Below, piece by piece: positions 45,310-56,288 of a stretch of DNA of 64,000 bases. The DNA is taken from the NCBI GenBank assembly GCA_963854735.1, contig OY978106.1, positions 434,001 through 498,000 of the forward strand, read 5' to 3'. Under the pieces are notes generated by a model. That model worked only from the letters and a program-made list of their open reading frames with translations, was not told the DNA's origin and made no database searches. How positions within the stretch are numbered: the first letter of the stretch is position 1; every line of letters begins with the position of its first letter. The position numbers and the translations under genes were made by a program. This stretch comes from Marvania coccoides (Eukaryota > Chlorophyta > Trebouxiophyceae > Chlorellales > Chlorellaceae).

Positions 45310-46253
45310 TTGAAAATTTCAACCTCCATCGCCATCGACGTGGCTGTCATCTCTTGAACTCGCCTCCTGCGCCTGGTCGACGAGGTTCTGAAGAAAGGTC
45401 GTAGTACCCTGCGCTTGAATAGTTAATATCAAAATTACTAATCAAACGAGACGAAGATGTGAAGACAGCTATATATATATGTAGATGGGAGGGGTGCTGG
45501 GCGGGCCAGCATTGCCCAAGCGCGAACCAAAAACCTCGACGGCCCGCTTGCCGTCCGGAGATTCCTGCTTGCACCTCTGTGTTCATGTCGGTCGCGCAGT
45601 TGGGGGACTCAGGAAGGCAGGGGCCAGAGTCTTACATTGTGGGCGACGGTGCGGTCGTAATGCTGTATCCGTACGCCCCCAGTACCTGAGGTTGATCCCA
45701 CGGATGGAAGGGGGTACCCCGCCTTACTGTGGCGGGGAGTGGCACGTCGCCTTGCAGGTCTATATAGGAGCGCCTTCTGTAGGATAACGTTAAACCATAT
45801 GCAAACCTTGAAACCTTGACTGTTTCTGACCATTTTTTTCACCTGAGCTGCATCAAATTTTGTTCCGTTATAATTTTGCTAACGCATTGTATACTAGTTT
45901 AAACCAATAGTTGCTTAATTCGAGCCTGCATGATGTGCTGGCTGCTCCTACTGCATCAATCAACATCATGTTGAACATGTGTTTCTTCCGACTCGAAAAA
46001 AAGGCGAATTCGGGCGCATTTCGGCAGTAAAAAAAATCAAAAAATTATGTTCGTTGCTTAAATGCTTTATTCGCGACGCCGAGCCACGTTGCATGCGAAT
46101 TCGCGCTCCAGAAAAAAAAATTGAAATAAAATATACGGTTAATACACGCAGCCTGGCCCCTTCCCCTCGTTTTCTCCCCCAGATACAAATACAATATCAT
46201 AATTATCCTTGGATTATATTGGGCATACGAAAATAGAATACAACTGTACAAAG
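45310..46253. other. Intergenic with dispersed repeat copy R1
   Basis: Between divergent genes. The main content is a roughly 170-bp repeat copy at 45599-45772 (listed separately). A short (TA)n run occurs near 45470. No gene is recognised. Confidence 0.5.
45599..45772 (+). repeat. Dispersed repeat, copy R1
   Basis: Shares, in order, GGGGGACTC...GGCAGGGGCCAGAG, GAGGTTGATCC-ACGGATGGAAGGGGG, GCCTTACT-TGGCGGGG and GTGGCACGTCG-CTTGC with an inverted copy at 49954-50070. Base identity is highest over the middle 90 bp. The CCCGCC/GGCGGG ends could pair into a stem. No coding capacity; the class of element is unknown. Confidence 0.75.
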
Positions 46254-49200
46254 ATGGGCTCTGCCTCCAATAACCCTCTGGCGCCGCAAGTCGAGACCCC
46301 CCAGCAAAAGCAATCGCCTCGGCACCCCTCCCCATTTGATTCCCACAGCTCCGCAGAGGGCAGTGGTGGCACCATAATAGCGGGCATCGACGTCTCTGAC
46401 TTCACCCACGATTATCTTTACGACACCCTCAAATTTTGCTCGGAAGCTGCACGGGTGCAGAGCCTTCGTTCCTGCGAGCTGCTGGACTCTGCGCCTGAGC
46501 ACCGCTTCGACGCCATCACCGAGCTGGCAGCCTGCCTGTTTGACGCTCCCGTCAGCGTGGTGTCCCTGGTTGACGCTGACCGAGGCTGGTTCAAGTCCAG
46601 GCATGATTTAATTTTAACCTACATTTTTTTTTAAACCTGATAATCACAGCAAAGTGCCATCACACGGCCTTATTATACATTTGTATTTTAGGACTTCACT
46701 CGCTCAATTTGCCCCCATTCCCTTCCCACTCCATCCCTTCACCCCAACCCCCCCCCCCCCCCACACATTTTTTCTGTCCTTTCAGATACGGCCCCATTGG
46801 CCCCTGTGTGAAACGTGAGGGCACCTTCTGCTCCTACATCCTCGTCCCCAATTTTGCAGAGGTGCTCATCTTCGAAGACTGCACAGCCGACGCCCGCTCC
46901 TCAGGCAGCCCCTATGTGACAGGGCCTCCTCAGCTGCGCTACTTCTGCGCCTGTCCGCTGGTGATGACCCGCGAACAAATGCGCATCGGCACGCTGTGCG
47001 TCGCGGACTTCAAGCCCCGCCACCTTCCTTCGCAGACGTAAGAAATCGCTTTTTTATTTGTAAACAAACTAAATTTGGATTTTAGACACCTGTTGGTCAA
47101 AATGAATGCCTAGAAATTGACATTAAATATTAATAGAGATAATCTTCCATCTTGCAGGTACAACGTGCTGGTGAACCTCGCCGAGCTCGTGTGCCGGGAG
47201 GTAGAGCGCCACCCGGTGACGCAGCAGCTTGCGCAAGAAGCCGCAGCTAGCGGCGCTGCCTCAGCTGCCGCTGACAGCCCTTTCGCCGCCGCAGCCGCAG
47301 CTGCTCCCGCCGCAGACGAGCCGGTGTTTCTGGTCAATGTGGAGGCGGGCCCAGGTTGGGAGGTGCTGTACGCCAATGGGGCCTGGCGGGAAATTCTGGG
47401 CATCCCAGAGGACGCGCACCCCCCTCTGGGCGAATTTTGGGACTTTTTCGAGCCTGTGGGTGGCGACATGGACCTGGAGAAGGCCAAGGAGAGGGTGCTG
47501 CGCCAAGGCCGGCCGGCCACAATGCTGCTGCAGCTGCGAGACGAGGTTGCTGAGGTCGAGGGGCAGCAGCAGCTGTTCAGTGTGCGGTTTCTGCTTGCCA
47601 GCCGCGATCAGCTGGAGAACGCGGTGCCGGTGAGCGTGCCTGCGTTCGTCGCGCCCAACCAGCGCGCTGCCCCCGCCCCTACTAGCACCAAGCTCTCACT
47701 GCCGCTAGAAAGCCTCTGGATCGGCACGATGCAGCCTGTGGTCGTCACAAGGGACGACGCCTCCCCAGGGCTGTCCCGCACCAGCAGCGGCAGCAGTAGG
47801 CTTTCTTCTTCAACCACTTTTTCACGGCGCAGCAGCGCTGGCATCGGGCGGTACCCCTCGAAGCCGCTGCACCTCAGCGACCTGGAGTTGGGGCCCCTCA
47901 TGGGGCAGGGCAGCTTCGGAAGGGTGTACCGCGGGCAGCTGGGTGAAAAAACGATTGCCATTAAGGTGATGCCGATGCCTGCAGCTGGCAGCGAGGAGTT
48001 TGAAAGTTTGCTGAAAGAAAGCGCGCTGTGCCGCAACCTGGCCCACCCCAACATCGTACCCACCCTCGAGTACTTCATCCACCACCAGGTATGAGCTTTC
48101 TTCTGGTGATTTTAGCCCTCATTACCCGCGAAAATGTTAGGTTTGTAAATTCCCAGGACCACCCCGCCGCCTTTGCACGGTCTCCTTAGGGCACCCCCCC
48201 TAGGGCAGATTGAATACCAGATTTTCTTATATTTCAAGGCTGCTTAAACATAACAATACTTACAATTAAATTCGCAAACTAAACTAATATTACTACTTGA
48301 ACCATTCGCAGCGCCACGAGATGTGGATTCTGCAGCACTTCTGCGACCGAGGCTCTCTCTACGATGTTTTGGATCGCGGCATGCTGCGGCAAAACCCCTC
48401 CCTCTTCTCCCCCGCCTCCCTCCCCGTGGTGTTAGCCACCGCGCTGGACGTCGCTTCCGCGCTGCGCTACCTGCACGACCATAACGTCATTCACGGCGAT
48501 GTTACTGGCGGCAACGTCCTGCTTTCTTCTGCGGACAACTCGAGGGGCTTCGTGGCGATGGTGAACGACTTTGGGCTGTCCAAGGTCAACGCCGGGGAGC
48601 AACAGATGCAGATTTTTGGCACCATCTCGCACATGTGAGTTGAAACATATATATTTCCTTTGCACGTTATCCAATTTATTTTCATGTATATATATATATA
48701 TATATAATTTGCATGGACGCTTCTTTTTCTATTCACAGACATATTTTGTGCTGAGAAGCGATACCGATGATTGATGACAACCCCTTTAAATTAAATCTGC
48801 AGGCCGCCTGAGATGCTGCGCGATGGGCTTTTGTAAGTAAAAGGAAATTTACCGTGTTCCCGAAAAGCAAAATTTTCATATTTTTTGCGGCGCGCATGGG
48901 TGCATGAACATTGAAACAGGTTCTTACTAAAAGTACTCATTTAAATGTAATCAATCACGATTCCCCCCGTTCTCAACTAATCCCGTTTCCTTCCCATTTC
49001 ACTTTTATTTTCCTTCCGTTCTTTGCAGGACCAAGGCAACTGACGTCTACGCTTTTGGCGTTCTGCTGTGGGAAATGTGGTCAGGGAAGCGCGCGTGGGT
49101 GGGCATCCACCCACTGCGGCTTGTGTTTATGGTGGGCGACGAGGGAGCGGGGCTGGAGATGCCGGCAGACGCCCCGGCAGTGGTGAAGAGCTTGGCCGCG

Positions 49201-49314
49201 GCCTGTTTGGAGCGGGAGCTGTCGGATCGCCCCACCATGGGGGAGGTGGTGGAGCGACTGGAGGCCGCAATTGCGGCGCTGCCGTCGCATGAAAATTTGG
49301 GTGCAAGTGCTTGA
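46254..49314 (+). CDS. GAF-PAS protein kinase (Raf/TKL-like)
   Basis: Exons 46254-46600, 46786-47037, 47158-48088, 48312-48634, 48803-48832 and 49029-49314 give 722 aa. An N-terminal GAF domain (about 65-200) has RSCELLDSAPEHRFDAIT, VSLVDADRGWFKSRYG, GTFCSYIL and MRIGTLCVAD. A PAS-like domain follows (about 250-360; FLVNVEAGPGWEVLYANGAW). The kinase starts GQGSFGRVYRG (449) with the invariant Lys in TIAIKVM (469). The catalytic loop is HGDVTGGNVLL (571), the activation segment NDFGLSK (596), then PPEML and TDVYAFGVLLWEMWSGKRAW. HGD replaces HRD, and the usual Lys of the loop is Thr. It is probably a light-, redox- or ligand-gated signalling kinase of the expanded algal family. Intron 1 has a GC donor; exon 5 is only 30 nt. 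A decayed partial copy lies at 53331-53525. Confidence 0.9.
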
Positions 49315-50193
49315 AAAGAAACGAATGAAGGCGAAACAGGAGTGATGCATGCTGTGCAGGCGCTTGCGCTGTTTTAGTTGCCGGCAAATTTAATTGATTT
49401 AATGCAATGCTGAATGTGAATGTGCATCTGAGGTTGTATTGTTGAATGTTATGTGATTTTCCTTTGTTTGCATGGCAATGGCTATGGTATATAGGCTTGC
49501 AGGTTGATATGACGATGTGCAATGATGATATGCCCAGTAATTAAAAAGCCCTCATCACAAAACTGTGTTTTATATCTGCAGCGTCGGCGACTAGAAAAAA
49601 CAAAATGGGAACCTCCAGAGCTGGCATGGAATAAACTAATGCCGTACTATAACAACCAGAACTGGTCACTCAAGTAGAGCCGGGCTCCTATTACAGCAGA
49701 TGAGCAGCTGGGGACAGTGTAACAGCACGAGCTGCACTTCCCCGTTTGGATTGCATTAAATATATTTCTCCCTAAGGATTCCAAATATACCCTTCTCTTC
49801 CCCTGATTCCTAGTGCATGGCTAGTTATGCCATCTCCCCCCCCCCCCCTTTGGTCAAAGTCAAAGTGTTCTTCCTTTCCACTTTGCTTCCCGCCTTTTCC
49901 CTTGCATTCTGAAGGTTGAAGGTTTACAGATGGTTTGACGTCTACTACCGAAGTTACCCCTATAGGGGACCGCAAGTCGACGTGCCACAAGCCCCGCCAT
50001 AGTAAGGCAGAGCCCCCCTTCCATCCGTCGGATCAACCTCAGTTCTGGGCTCTGGCCTCTGCCCCCGAGTCCCCGACGGCTCTTCAAAGCTCAGCCTCCA
50101 TCCCTTGAGGGGGGTGGCATTAATTATTACTATTATTTCCATAAGTTCATCTTGTAACTTACATAACTAAAAGAGTTGGTCACTCTATTACAG
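49315..50193. other. Intergenic with dispersed repeat copy R2 and C tract
   Basis: Holds the kinase 3' UTR, the inverted repeat copy at 49954-50070, a 29-bp motif GAGCTGGCATGGAATAAACT (starting 49618) that recurs at 53459, and a C10 tract near 49840. No gene is recognised. Confidence 0.5.
49954..50070 (-). repeat. Dispersed repeat, copy R2 (inverted relative to R1)
   Basis: Its reverse complement reads GGGGACTCGGGGGCAGAGG, then GAGGTTGATCCGACGGATGG, TGCCTTACTATGGCGGGG and GTGGCACGTCGACTTGCGG, collinear with R1 at 45599-45772. R2 lacks an internal stretch of about 45 bp present in R1. It lies just upstream of the SDR pseudogene. Confidence 0.75.
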
Positions 50194-50645
50194 ACAGGAC
50201 GCGTGTCCGCTGCGCAAGGCGTGCCGGGGCGTGCGAGCGGTGGTCATATTTGGACCCACCTATGCAATGCAAGGCTCACTCTCGGCTGTTGCCGCTGCTG
50301 GGGTGGCACACGTGGTGCTGCTGTCGGCCGCGAGGGCGCCCCCCAGCGGCGTTTTTTTTCAAGGATGACGAGATGGCGGTGTAAGAGGACGCTCGGCGAG
50401 AGGCGGCGGTGAAGGGCAGCGGGCTGGTGTACACTATATATATAGTAATAGTGGGGAAGCTTGTGAACTCAGAGGGTGGGGCGTCAAGAATGGATCTTCG
50501 AGAAGGCAGCTCGCCGGGAGGAGTGGTGTGCAGGGAGGATGCGGCGGTAGTGCTGGCGCGAGCGGTCGCAAGAGAGGTGGCGGCGGCGGGACAGTCCCTG
50601 GAGCTGAGCTTGGCGGCCGCAGGGCCGGGGCAGCCTCCCGAATAA
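50194..50645 (+). pseudogene. SDR/NmrA-like NAD(P)-binding protein, pseudogene fragment
   Basis: After a CTATTACAG acceptor-like site, one frame reads DACPLRKACRGVRAVVIFG, GSLSAVAAAGVAHVVLLSAA and PPSGVFF. This is the pattern of atypical short-chain dehydrogenases of the NmrA type (DxxxLxxAxxGvxAVv...AAxxAGVxHvVllS). At a T8 run (50352-50359) the frame shifts: the shifted frame continues FFKDDEMAV, meets an in-frame TAA (50382-50384), then reads EDARREAAVKGSGLVYT, and after an AT-repeat resumes with SPGGVVCREDAAVVLARAV up to the TAA at 50643. Frameshift plus stop in an otherwise well-matching sequence indicates a dead copy. The 5' Rossmann part (GxxGxxG) is absent. The parent gene is not in this window. 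Confidence 0.7.
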
Positions 50646-50738
50646 TGGGACCGCGAGTTTGAGAGCTTGATTGTTACACGGAGCTTGAAAACTGCATTAT
50701 ACTTTCAACTGGTTCTTTCTGCATTTCTTTTATTTGGT

Positions 50739-52552
50739 CTAGAACCCCCGAGGGTACAGCTGAGAAAAGGGCCGCTCCACAAGGACATACACAACGGCCG
50801 CTATCACGACTGAGATGGAAATGGTGAGAGTGCCGGACAAAAATACGGCTCCCCATGCTGCATACATTGTTTCCGTCACGCCAATAGCTTCCCAGGAGGG
50901 AATAAAGTTGATCGGCATGAATTGCAGCAAGTACCCACTGTATGACACGGCTGCCACCGGGACGAGTATCGGCTGAGTGAGCAGCCAGGCGACAGGCAGC
51001 AGTCGTCCCAAAATCATGGCCGTCAGTACCCACGCCAGGGCCCACCCGTAAGCTGCAATAAACGTTGAAGTGCGTTTCAAAGAAATGTTAATGCGCGGGA
51101 ATGAGAAAGTAAAGAGAAGTCAAATATCAGTATGCAGTTTTTAGATTTATATTCACTTACTGAAGCGGCCGGCCACGTCCAGCACATCGTTGAAATTTGG
51201 CCAGATAGAGCGTACATAATTATTCAAACCACAGCCGGTGTATGCTAGGAAAATTAGGATGGATATGGCCAGCCAGTCAACACAAAAGATGGTAGCGGGA
51301 TGTGTGCATAGCTTTGTAACCATGCTAGGGGCTGCTGCTGCTGCAGGTGCTTCGCTGGTGGAGGCAGCCTTGACGCTCCTTTTTTCCAGGCCAGAATCGT
51401 CCCCGTTTTCCATGTCCTTCTCAGCCGCGGCGGTCGCGGCGGCGGCAGCAGCCCTCTTCTTGTACTGGTTCACGAAGATGGAGGCAAACATGCCAGCAAA
51501 ATAGGGAGGCATGCGAAGAACTGCGGTGTATGTCAGGGGCTGCGGCCAGCCAGGGGTATTGAAGGCGGTGTTACCTTTGACAAGCATAACCACTAAGCGC
51601 CCCAACATTACGAGTACAGACAAGCCTGCCATCGTGAGTAAGCCGAAGCGCCGCGGGGCGGCTGTGGAGGTTGAGCAACAAATTATCATTATCAGCGGGC
51701 TGATAATGTACATCTGAAACTCAAGAGAAACACTCCACCTGCACTCAGAGGAGCATTGCGGTAAAATTCGCATTACAAAGCACACGTGAACATCGTGGGA
51801 GCACATAGGAAAAGGCCTCTTACGTCCATCCCATACAGTTTGTTTCACTCCAATTATTGATCATGAGCAAGATTTTCCATCTGCAAATGCGCAAATTGAG
51901 GGATTAGAGGGGTGAGGATCTCGTTAAAAAAAAAAGAAACTTGGTGGGGGAAAAGTGGTATTGCCTACCACTGGTCTTTGCAGATCTCAAGTTTTTCACT
52001 CGACCTGAGATCATAAAACACAAGGTACATGCAGAAGGAAATAAAGAGCGCTGGCCAAATGCGCAAAAACCGGCGGCAAAAGAAGCGGACAACGTTGAAC
52101 CGTCCAGTTTTCTCGACTTCTTTAAGCCAAAGAAGGGCAATAAGGTACCTGCAAAGATGGCATGTCGTGTGAAATGGTATATTTTGAGAAAGAAGAGAGC
52201 TGGCCAGCCGTTCTTACCCAGAAAGAACAAAAAACATGTCGACACCGACATCTCCGTTCTGCGTCGGTTGGGTTGCCCAGTTGCTCAACCAGCGTGCAAT
52301 CAGACCATAAAACGAGTCCGGCACGGCAGCGGCGGGGCTGCCCAGCAGTGTGAATGTGTTGACGCCCTTCCAGCTCCCGTACTCTTGGGTGTGGAGGATC
52401 ACGACCCACATCATGGCCAGAGCTCGGACGCCATCCAACGAAGCAGTAGTTCCATGGCCGCGCTTAAACAGCGACTGAAAGCCAGCACGCACATCGAAGG
52501 CTCTCTTCAGCCTGGTCAATGTTAGCAAAGGTGGCTTTTTCTCCAGGGTCAT
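50739..52552 (-). CDS. Acyltransferase-3 family membrane protein (OafA/NRF-6 type)
   Basis: Acyltransferase-3 proteins are multi-pass enzymes that move acyl groups onto sugars or lipids. Exons 52218-52552, 51972-52148, 51824-51880, 51161-51738 and 50739-51052 (GT-AG) give 486 aa. The family order is clear: SLDGVRALAMMWVVILHTQ with the conserved membrane His, GDVGVDMFFVLSGYLIALL, RFFCRRFLRIWPALFISF, ILLMINNWSETNCMGWTWSV, then SLEFQMYIISPLIMI. About ten hydrophobic spans follow, and the C-terminus VLVERPF is the typical family end. A low-complexity cytosolic loop (AAAAAATAAAEKD, SEAPAAAAAP) interrupts the middle. The exon 2 donor is GTGGTA at 51971; the adjacent GTAGGC would create a stop. The substrate is unknown. 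Confidence 0.88.
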
Positions 52553-53772
52553 TTTTATTCAAATGATAGTACAGGACTTCGGGGAGAATTGCCGAATATT
52601 CTTATTTTTAAAGTAGTTTAAAGAGTTGCAAGCCAAAAAGTAAGACTCGGCACAAGAACTGGCTTTGATATTCAATCGTATTTTTCTGTCAGAAGTCGAT
52701 TTCCTGCGAAGGGCTGCTGATACTATATTAAAAAATCAATTGTTTAATCTACCACGCACAGGCAGGTGTGTTTGTAATTTCGGCTCCTTCACTATTATTC
52801 GATCTGTAGAGTAAACATGTTGCGGTACAGCCATTCTTTCTTTCGAAGGTCGTACACAATTCAATAATTAATTGAAAGCAAACCCGACCGGGGCATTGTA
52901 GGCCACACGGCAGGCAACGTAGTCGTCTATAGAAGGGACGTTTGGAAATTTTCGATCACTCTAGCCTGGCGACGAGAATAGCCCTGAAAGTAGCCGAACA
53001 CAAAAGGCATCAAAGATGTTTCGGGGGCCCACCTATAATAATAATATAATATAGAATATGGGACCCGCGGCGTACGGCTGACACTAATTGGGGGCGGCGG
53101 GGCTCCCGGCCGGCGAGACGATGCACCGGGCTATCGACCGAGGGGATGGACGGATGATACAATTTCCCAGGCAACATGAATAAGACCCGGCCTTTCTCAC
53201 GCCTTTCATCCGCCATTTGCTTATTTTGCCCTCCCCACGTATTTGGCAAGCTATGGAGACTAAACTTTCATTCATTCATTTATTTATTTGGGTATGGTCC
53301 TGGCATTCCTGGCATTCCAGTAGATGGGCTCATGAACATTGATACACGTTCTTACCATTTGCTTTTTTACAATGTAATAAATCACGACTCCTCCCGTTCT
53401 CAACAAATCCCATCGCCGTTTCCTTCCCATTTCACGACCAAGGCAACTGACGTCAACTGAGCTGGCATGGAATGAACTTATGTCGTAAGGAACTCTGGAG
53501 CGCGCGCGTGGGTGCGGCTCCACGACAGGCTCTTCAATCGAGGACATTATTTTCAAACCCATTCGGTTTCGGGACCCCTCAATATTTCACAAAGAATGAT
53601 TTTTAGCTCCCCTCCACGTCGCAACAGCCATTGTGGGTTCTTGCTAAGTAAAATTTCGATATAACAAGCTCAAATGTGCACACAAAAGCAGCCCTGCAAA
53701 TTTTATCTTTTTTTAAATCTCGCTCGCTGAAAAGTGTTCAAATCAATTCAATTTACTTCGGAAAAAATAAAC
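52553..53772. other. Intergenic with decayed kinase-gene fragment
   Basis: Between divergent genes. The only recognisable content is the duplicated kinase segment at 53331-53525. A GC-rich block at 53060-53130 in otherwise AT-rich sequence is unexplained. No intact gene. Confidence 0.5.
53331..53525 (+). pseudogene. Decayed partial copy of the GAF-PAS kinase gene (last intron + last exon)
   Basis: Aligns to 48903-49112. Shared blocks include CATGAACATTGA, CCCGTTCTCAAC-AATCCC, GTTTCCTTCCCATTTCAC and GACCAAGGCAACTGACGTC, the last being the first 19 bases of kinase exon 6. The copy lacks the 26 bases ending in the 3' splice site, so intron and exon are fused. A 30-bp motif also found at 49618 is inserted. 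Then a diverged GCGCGCGTGGGTG...TCCAC piece matches exon 6 again. It cannot encode a kinase. Confidence 0.75.
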
Positions 53773-54970
53773 ATGTGCACGCTGCTCCAGAGCGTCATTG
53801 CGCGGCCCTGCTCTGCCGTTGCTGTTTCTCCACATAAAATTCGATCACTGAAAACCGTGCTCCCCATTCAAAAAGCGGGCCTTGCCCCTCGTTCGCGGAC
53901 CGTCGTCATACCTCAGGCCACGCACGATGCGCAGAATCCCCTCCCAGAAGCTCCCCACTCCCATTCAAATTCCTCACCCATCGACGCATTTTCTTCTTCG
54001 CACCAAAGCCCACTCCCGCACTCCATCGCCGCTCTCGCCCTCCGTTCCGCCGCCGTATGCTGCCTGACCGCCGCCGCCTTCGCACTCTTCGCCCCCACTG
54101 CCTTTGCCAAGGCTGCAGCCGTAGCCACCGGCGCTGCCACCGCCGACGGCGGCATCGCTGCTCTAGCAAAAACCGCGCTGGATTTCGTGCTGCACCTGGA
54201 CGTTCATTTGGGGCAGATTGTGGCCAAGTATGGCCCCACCACCTACGCCATTCTCTTCGCCATTGTTTTTGCCGAAACTGGGCTCGTCGTGACCCCCTTT
54301 TTGCCAGGAGACTCGCTGCTGTTCGCCACAGGGGCGCTGGCGGCGATGGGGAAGCTCAATGCCGTGGCACTGCTGGCCACCTACATCACGGCTGCCACCC
54401 TGGGCGACGCAGTCAACTACGCGAGTGAGTTTGTCAACTTCACATTTCAATTTTTCAAGAGTCATTTTTCAGCTTCCTTCTCTGCTGTAAACTTCTTTTG
54501 GTTTTCAGCATGCGAAGTTCTATCTCGCCGACTTCTCTCTCAAACACAAATGCTTACAATAACTCTCCCCTCCCTCTCTCTCTCGCAATTAAATTTTTAT
54601 ATCAGTCGGAAACTACTTTGGCTCGCGAATGCTCGAGTCCAGCTTCCTCAAGCGCGACCACATCGCCAAGACCGAGGAGTTCTACGCCAAGTACGGCGGC
54701 AAGACCATCATTCTCGCGCGGTTCGTCCCCATTGTCAGAACTTTTGCCCCCTTTGTTGCCGGCGTCGGCAGCATGCCGTACGCCAAATTTGGGCTGTACA
54801 ACGTAATGGGCGCGGTACTGTGGACCGTGATCTGCACTGGAGCTGGGTTTGCGTTCGGCAACGTGCCGGCGGTGCACGAAAATTTCTCACTGGTTGTGCT
54901 GGGAATCGTGGCGGTGTCGCTACTGCCTGTGATCTGGGAGGTAGTGGCTGCTAAAATGGAAAAGAAATGA
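53773..54970 (+). CDS. DedA/VTT (SNARE-associated) membrane protein, probably plastid
   Basis: Exons 53773-54424 and 54606-54970 (GT-AG, phase 1) give 338 aa. The first 110 residues are Ser/Pro/His-rich with few acids, like a plastid transit peptide; an in-frame ATG at 53734 would add 13 residues. The DedA domain follows: [56 protein letters not shown], then [20 protein letters not shown] and [12 protein letters not shown], and two final spans. FLPGDSLLF and [12 protein letters not shown] are the DedA signatures. Members are thought to be lipid scramblases or transporters; plant homologues reside in plastids and endomembranes. The substrate is unknown. Confidence 0.9.
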
Positions 54971-55252
54971 ATGGAAAAGAAAATAAAAATGCATGCCTAG
55001 TATGACTGACCAATTTCGAGTGCAATGTGACGTGCGTGAGTGTTTTTATTTCTTACCGATTTGAATTATATATGTGTGCATCATTTTCGTATCATTTATT
55101 CAGCAAAAGACTAGAGAAAAAAAGGGGGCGAGAATCGGAAATTATATGAAGCTCTTCTCGAATACAATGCTGGGTTTCATGCCGTTTGACGCTACTTGAA
55201 AAAAGCAAAGAATTCTTTCTTGGTATCCCTTCGTCCACATTCCAAGATTGGC
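54971..55252. other. Convergent 3' region, DedA / TRX z
   Basis: AT-rich 3' flanks only. No additional feature is recognised. Confidence 0.5.
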
Positions 55253-55941
55253 TCACGCCTCGGTGGGCGTCAGAAACTCCTTCTGCACGATGTCGATGAT
55301 GGCTTGGGCGGGCAGCAAGCCTTCTGTGCGCAGGGCAGGCTTGTTCGGGTCCATTCCGACGAAAATCAGCGTCGGAAGGCCCTGGATCTGCAGAGCGGCG
55401 CTGATCTGCTCGTTCTTATCGCAGTCGATCTTGATGATCTTGACGGAGTCGCCCATCTCCTCTGCCACCTGCTCCAGCTCACGAGCGAGCAGCACGCAGG
55501 GGCCGCACCAGGTGGCGAAGAAATCGATGATCAGGGGGCAGTCCCGGTTGGCCACCTCCACCTCCAGCTCCTCCTCCGTCACCTCGCGAATCTGGTGGAA
55601 GAAAAAGAGAGAAACATGGGCAAAATGAGGTCTCGAAAAAAAAATGTAGGACATGTGAGGTTTGAAACGGCGTAAACCCGAGCAGGCGAGGGTCGGAAAT
55701 ATACGGCAAAAAAATCAGGGAGTGTGTTGAGGGGTCACAAGCCCTTGCACGCTGGCGACTGAGACGAACGACCCACCTTGCCGGCTCTGACCACCCATGT
55801 CGGTTGTTTGCGGATTGTTAATCGCTCTGTGGGCCTTGCAAATGCGCGGTACGAAACTGATGTGTGTGGGACGACGCGCTGAGGCGCCCTGGTGAAGGCC
55901 CTGGCGGTGGAATTGATCTGCATTGATGAGCAGGCAGCCAT
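55253..55941 (-). CDS. TRXZ: Thioredoxin z / CITRX, plastid
   Basis: TRX z is a plastid thioredoxin bound to the plastid-encoded RNA polymerase and needed for chloroplast gene expression. Exons 55777-55941 and 55253-55591 (GT-AG, phase 0) give 167 aa. The first exon is a typical transit peptide (MAACSSMQINSTARAFTRAP, Arg/Ser/Thr-rich). The second holds the thioredoxin fold with PLIIDFFATWCGPCVLLARE. It is followed by ELEQVAEEMG, LQIQGLPTLIFVG and MDPNKPALRTEGLLPAQAI. The stretch from GLPT to GLLP is nearly diagnostic of CITRX/TRX z compared with f, m, x or y types. It is divergent from WDR6 over 347 bp. Confidence 0.93.
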
Positions 55942-56288
55942 GATTTCAAGCTGCTAACGTTTACGATGTATGGATTATGGCTGAATACGTGTATATACGA
56001 AAATTTTAAATAATACAAAATGCAATGGCCCTTGTTGTGTTTTTAAGAGTGGGGCCTCCAAAAAATATTAATCGCACCTCGCCTCTTCCTCCATTTAATT
56101 CGTTACTTTATTGCATGTGTTGACGAGCCAATTTAGCATATAGATTTTAAACCAGCTGCCATTTCCCAATTCCTTGGGTCGGTCCCAATTGTTGTTTTTA
56201 AATAAAAAAACTTGCATCTGACGGCTGAAGGCTGCTTGCATCGTGGCATGGCGCCTCTCCCTTCCGTGTTCTGAAGCCGCCCGATACC
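55942..56288. promoter_or_regulatory. Probable shared divergent promoter, TRX z / WDR6
   Basis: 347 bp between opposite start codons. No canonical box can be assigned with confidence. The call is by position only. Confidence 0.35.

Noticed and set aside
52000..52525. 194-aa plus-strand ORF over the acyltransferase gene
   Set aside because: The minus strand gives continuous acyltransferase-3 motifs through the same bases with splice sites; the plus frame has none.
53060..53130. GC-rich block suspected to be a third copy of the dispersed repeat
   Set aside because: It shares only short G/C words with R1 and R2 and is not collinear with them.
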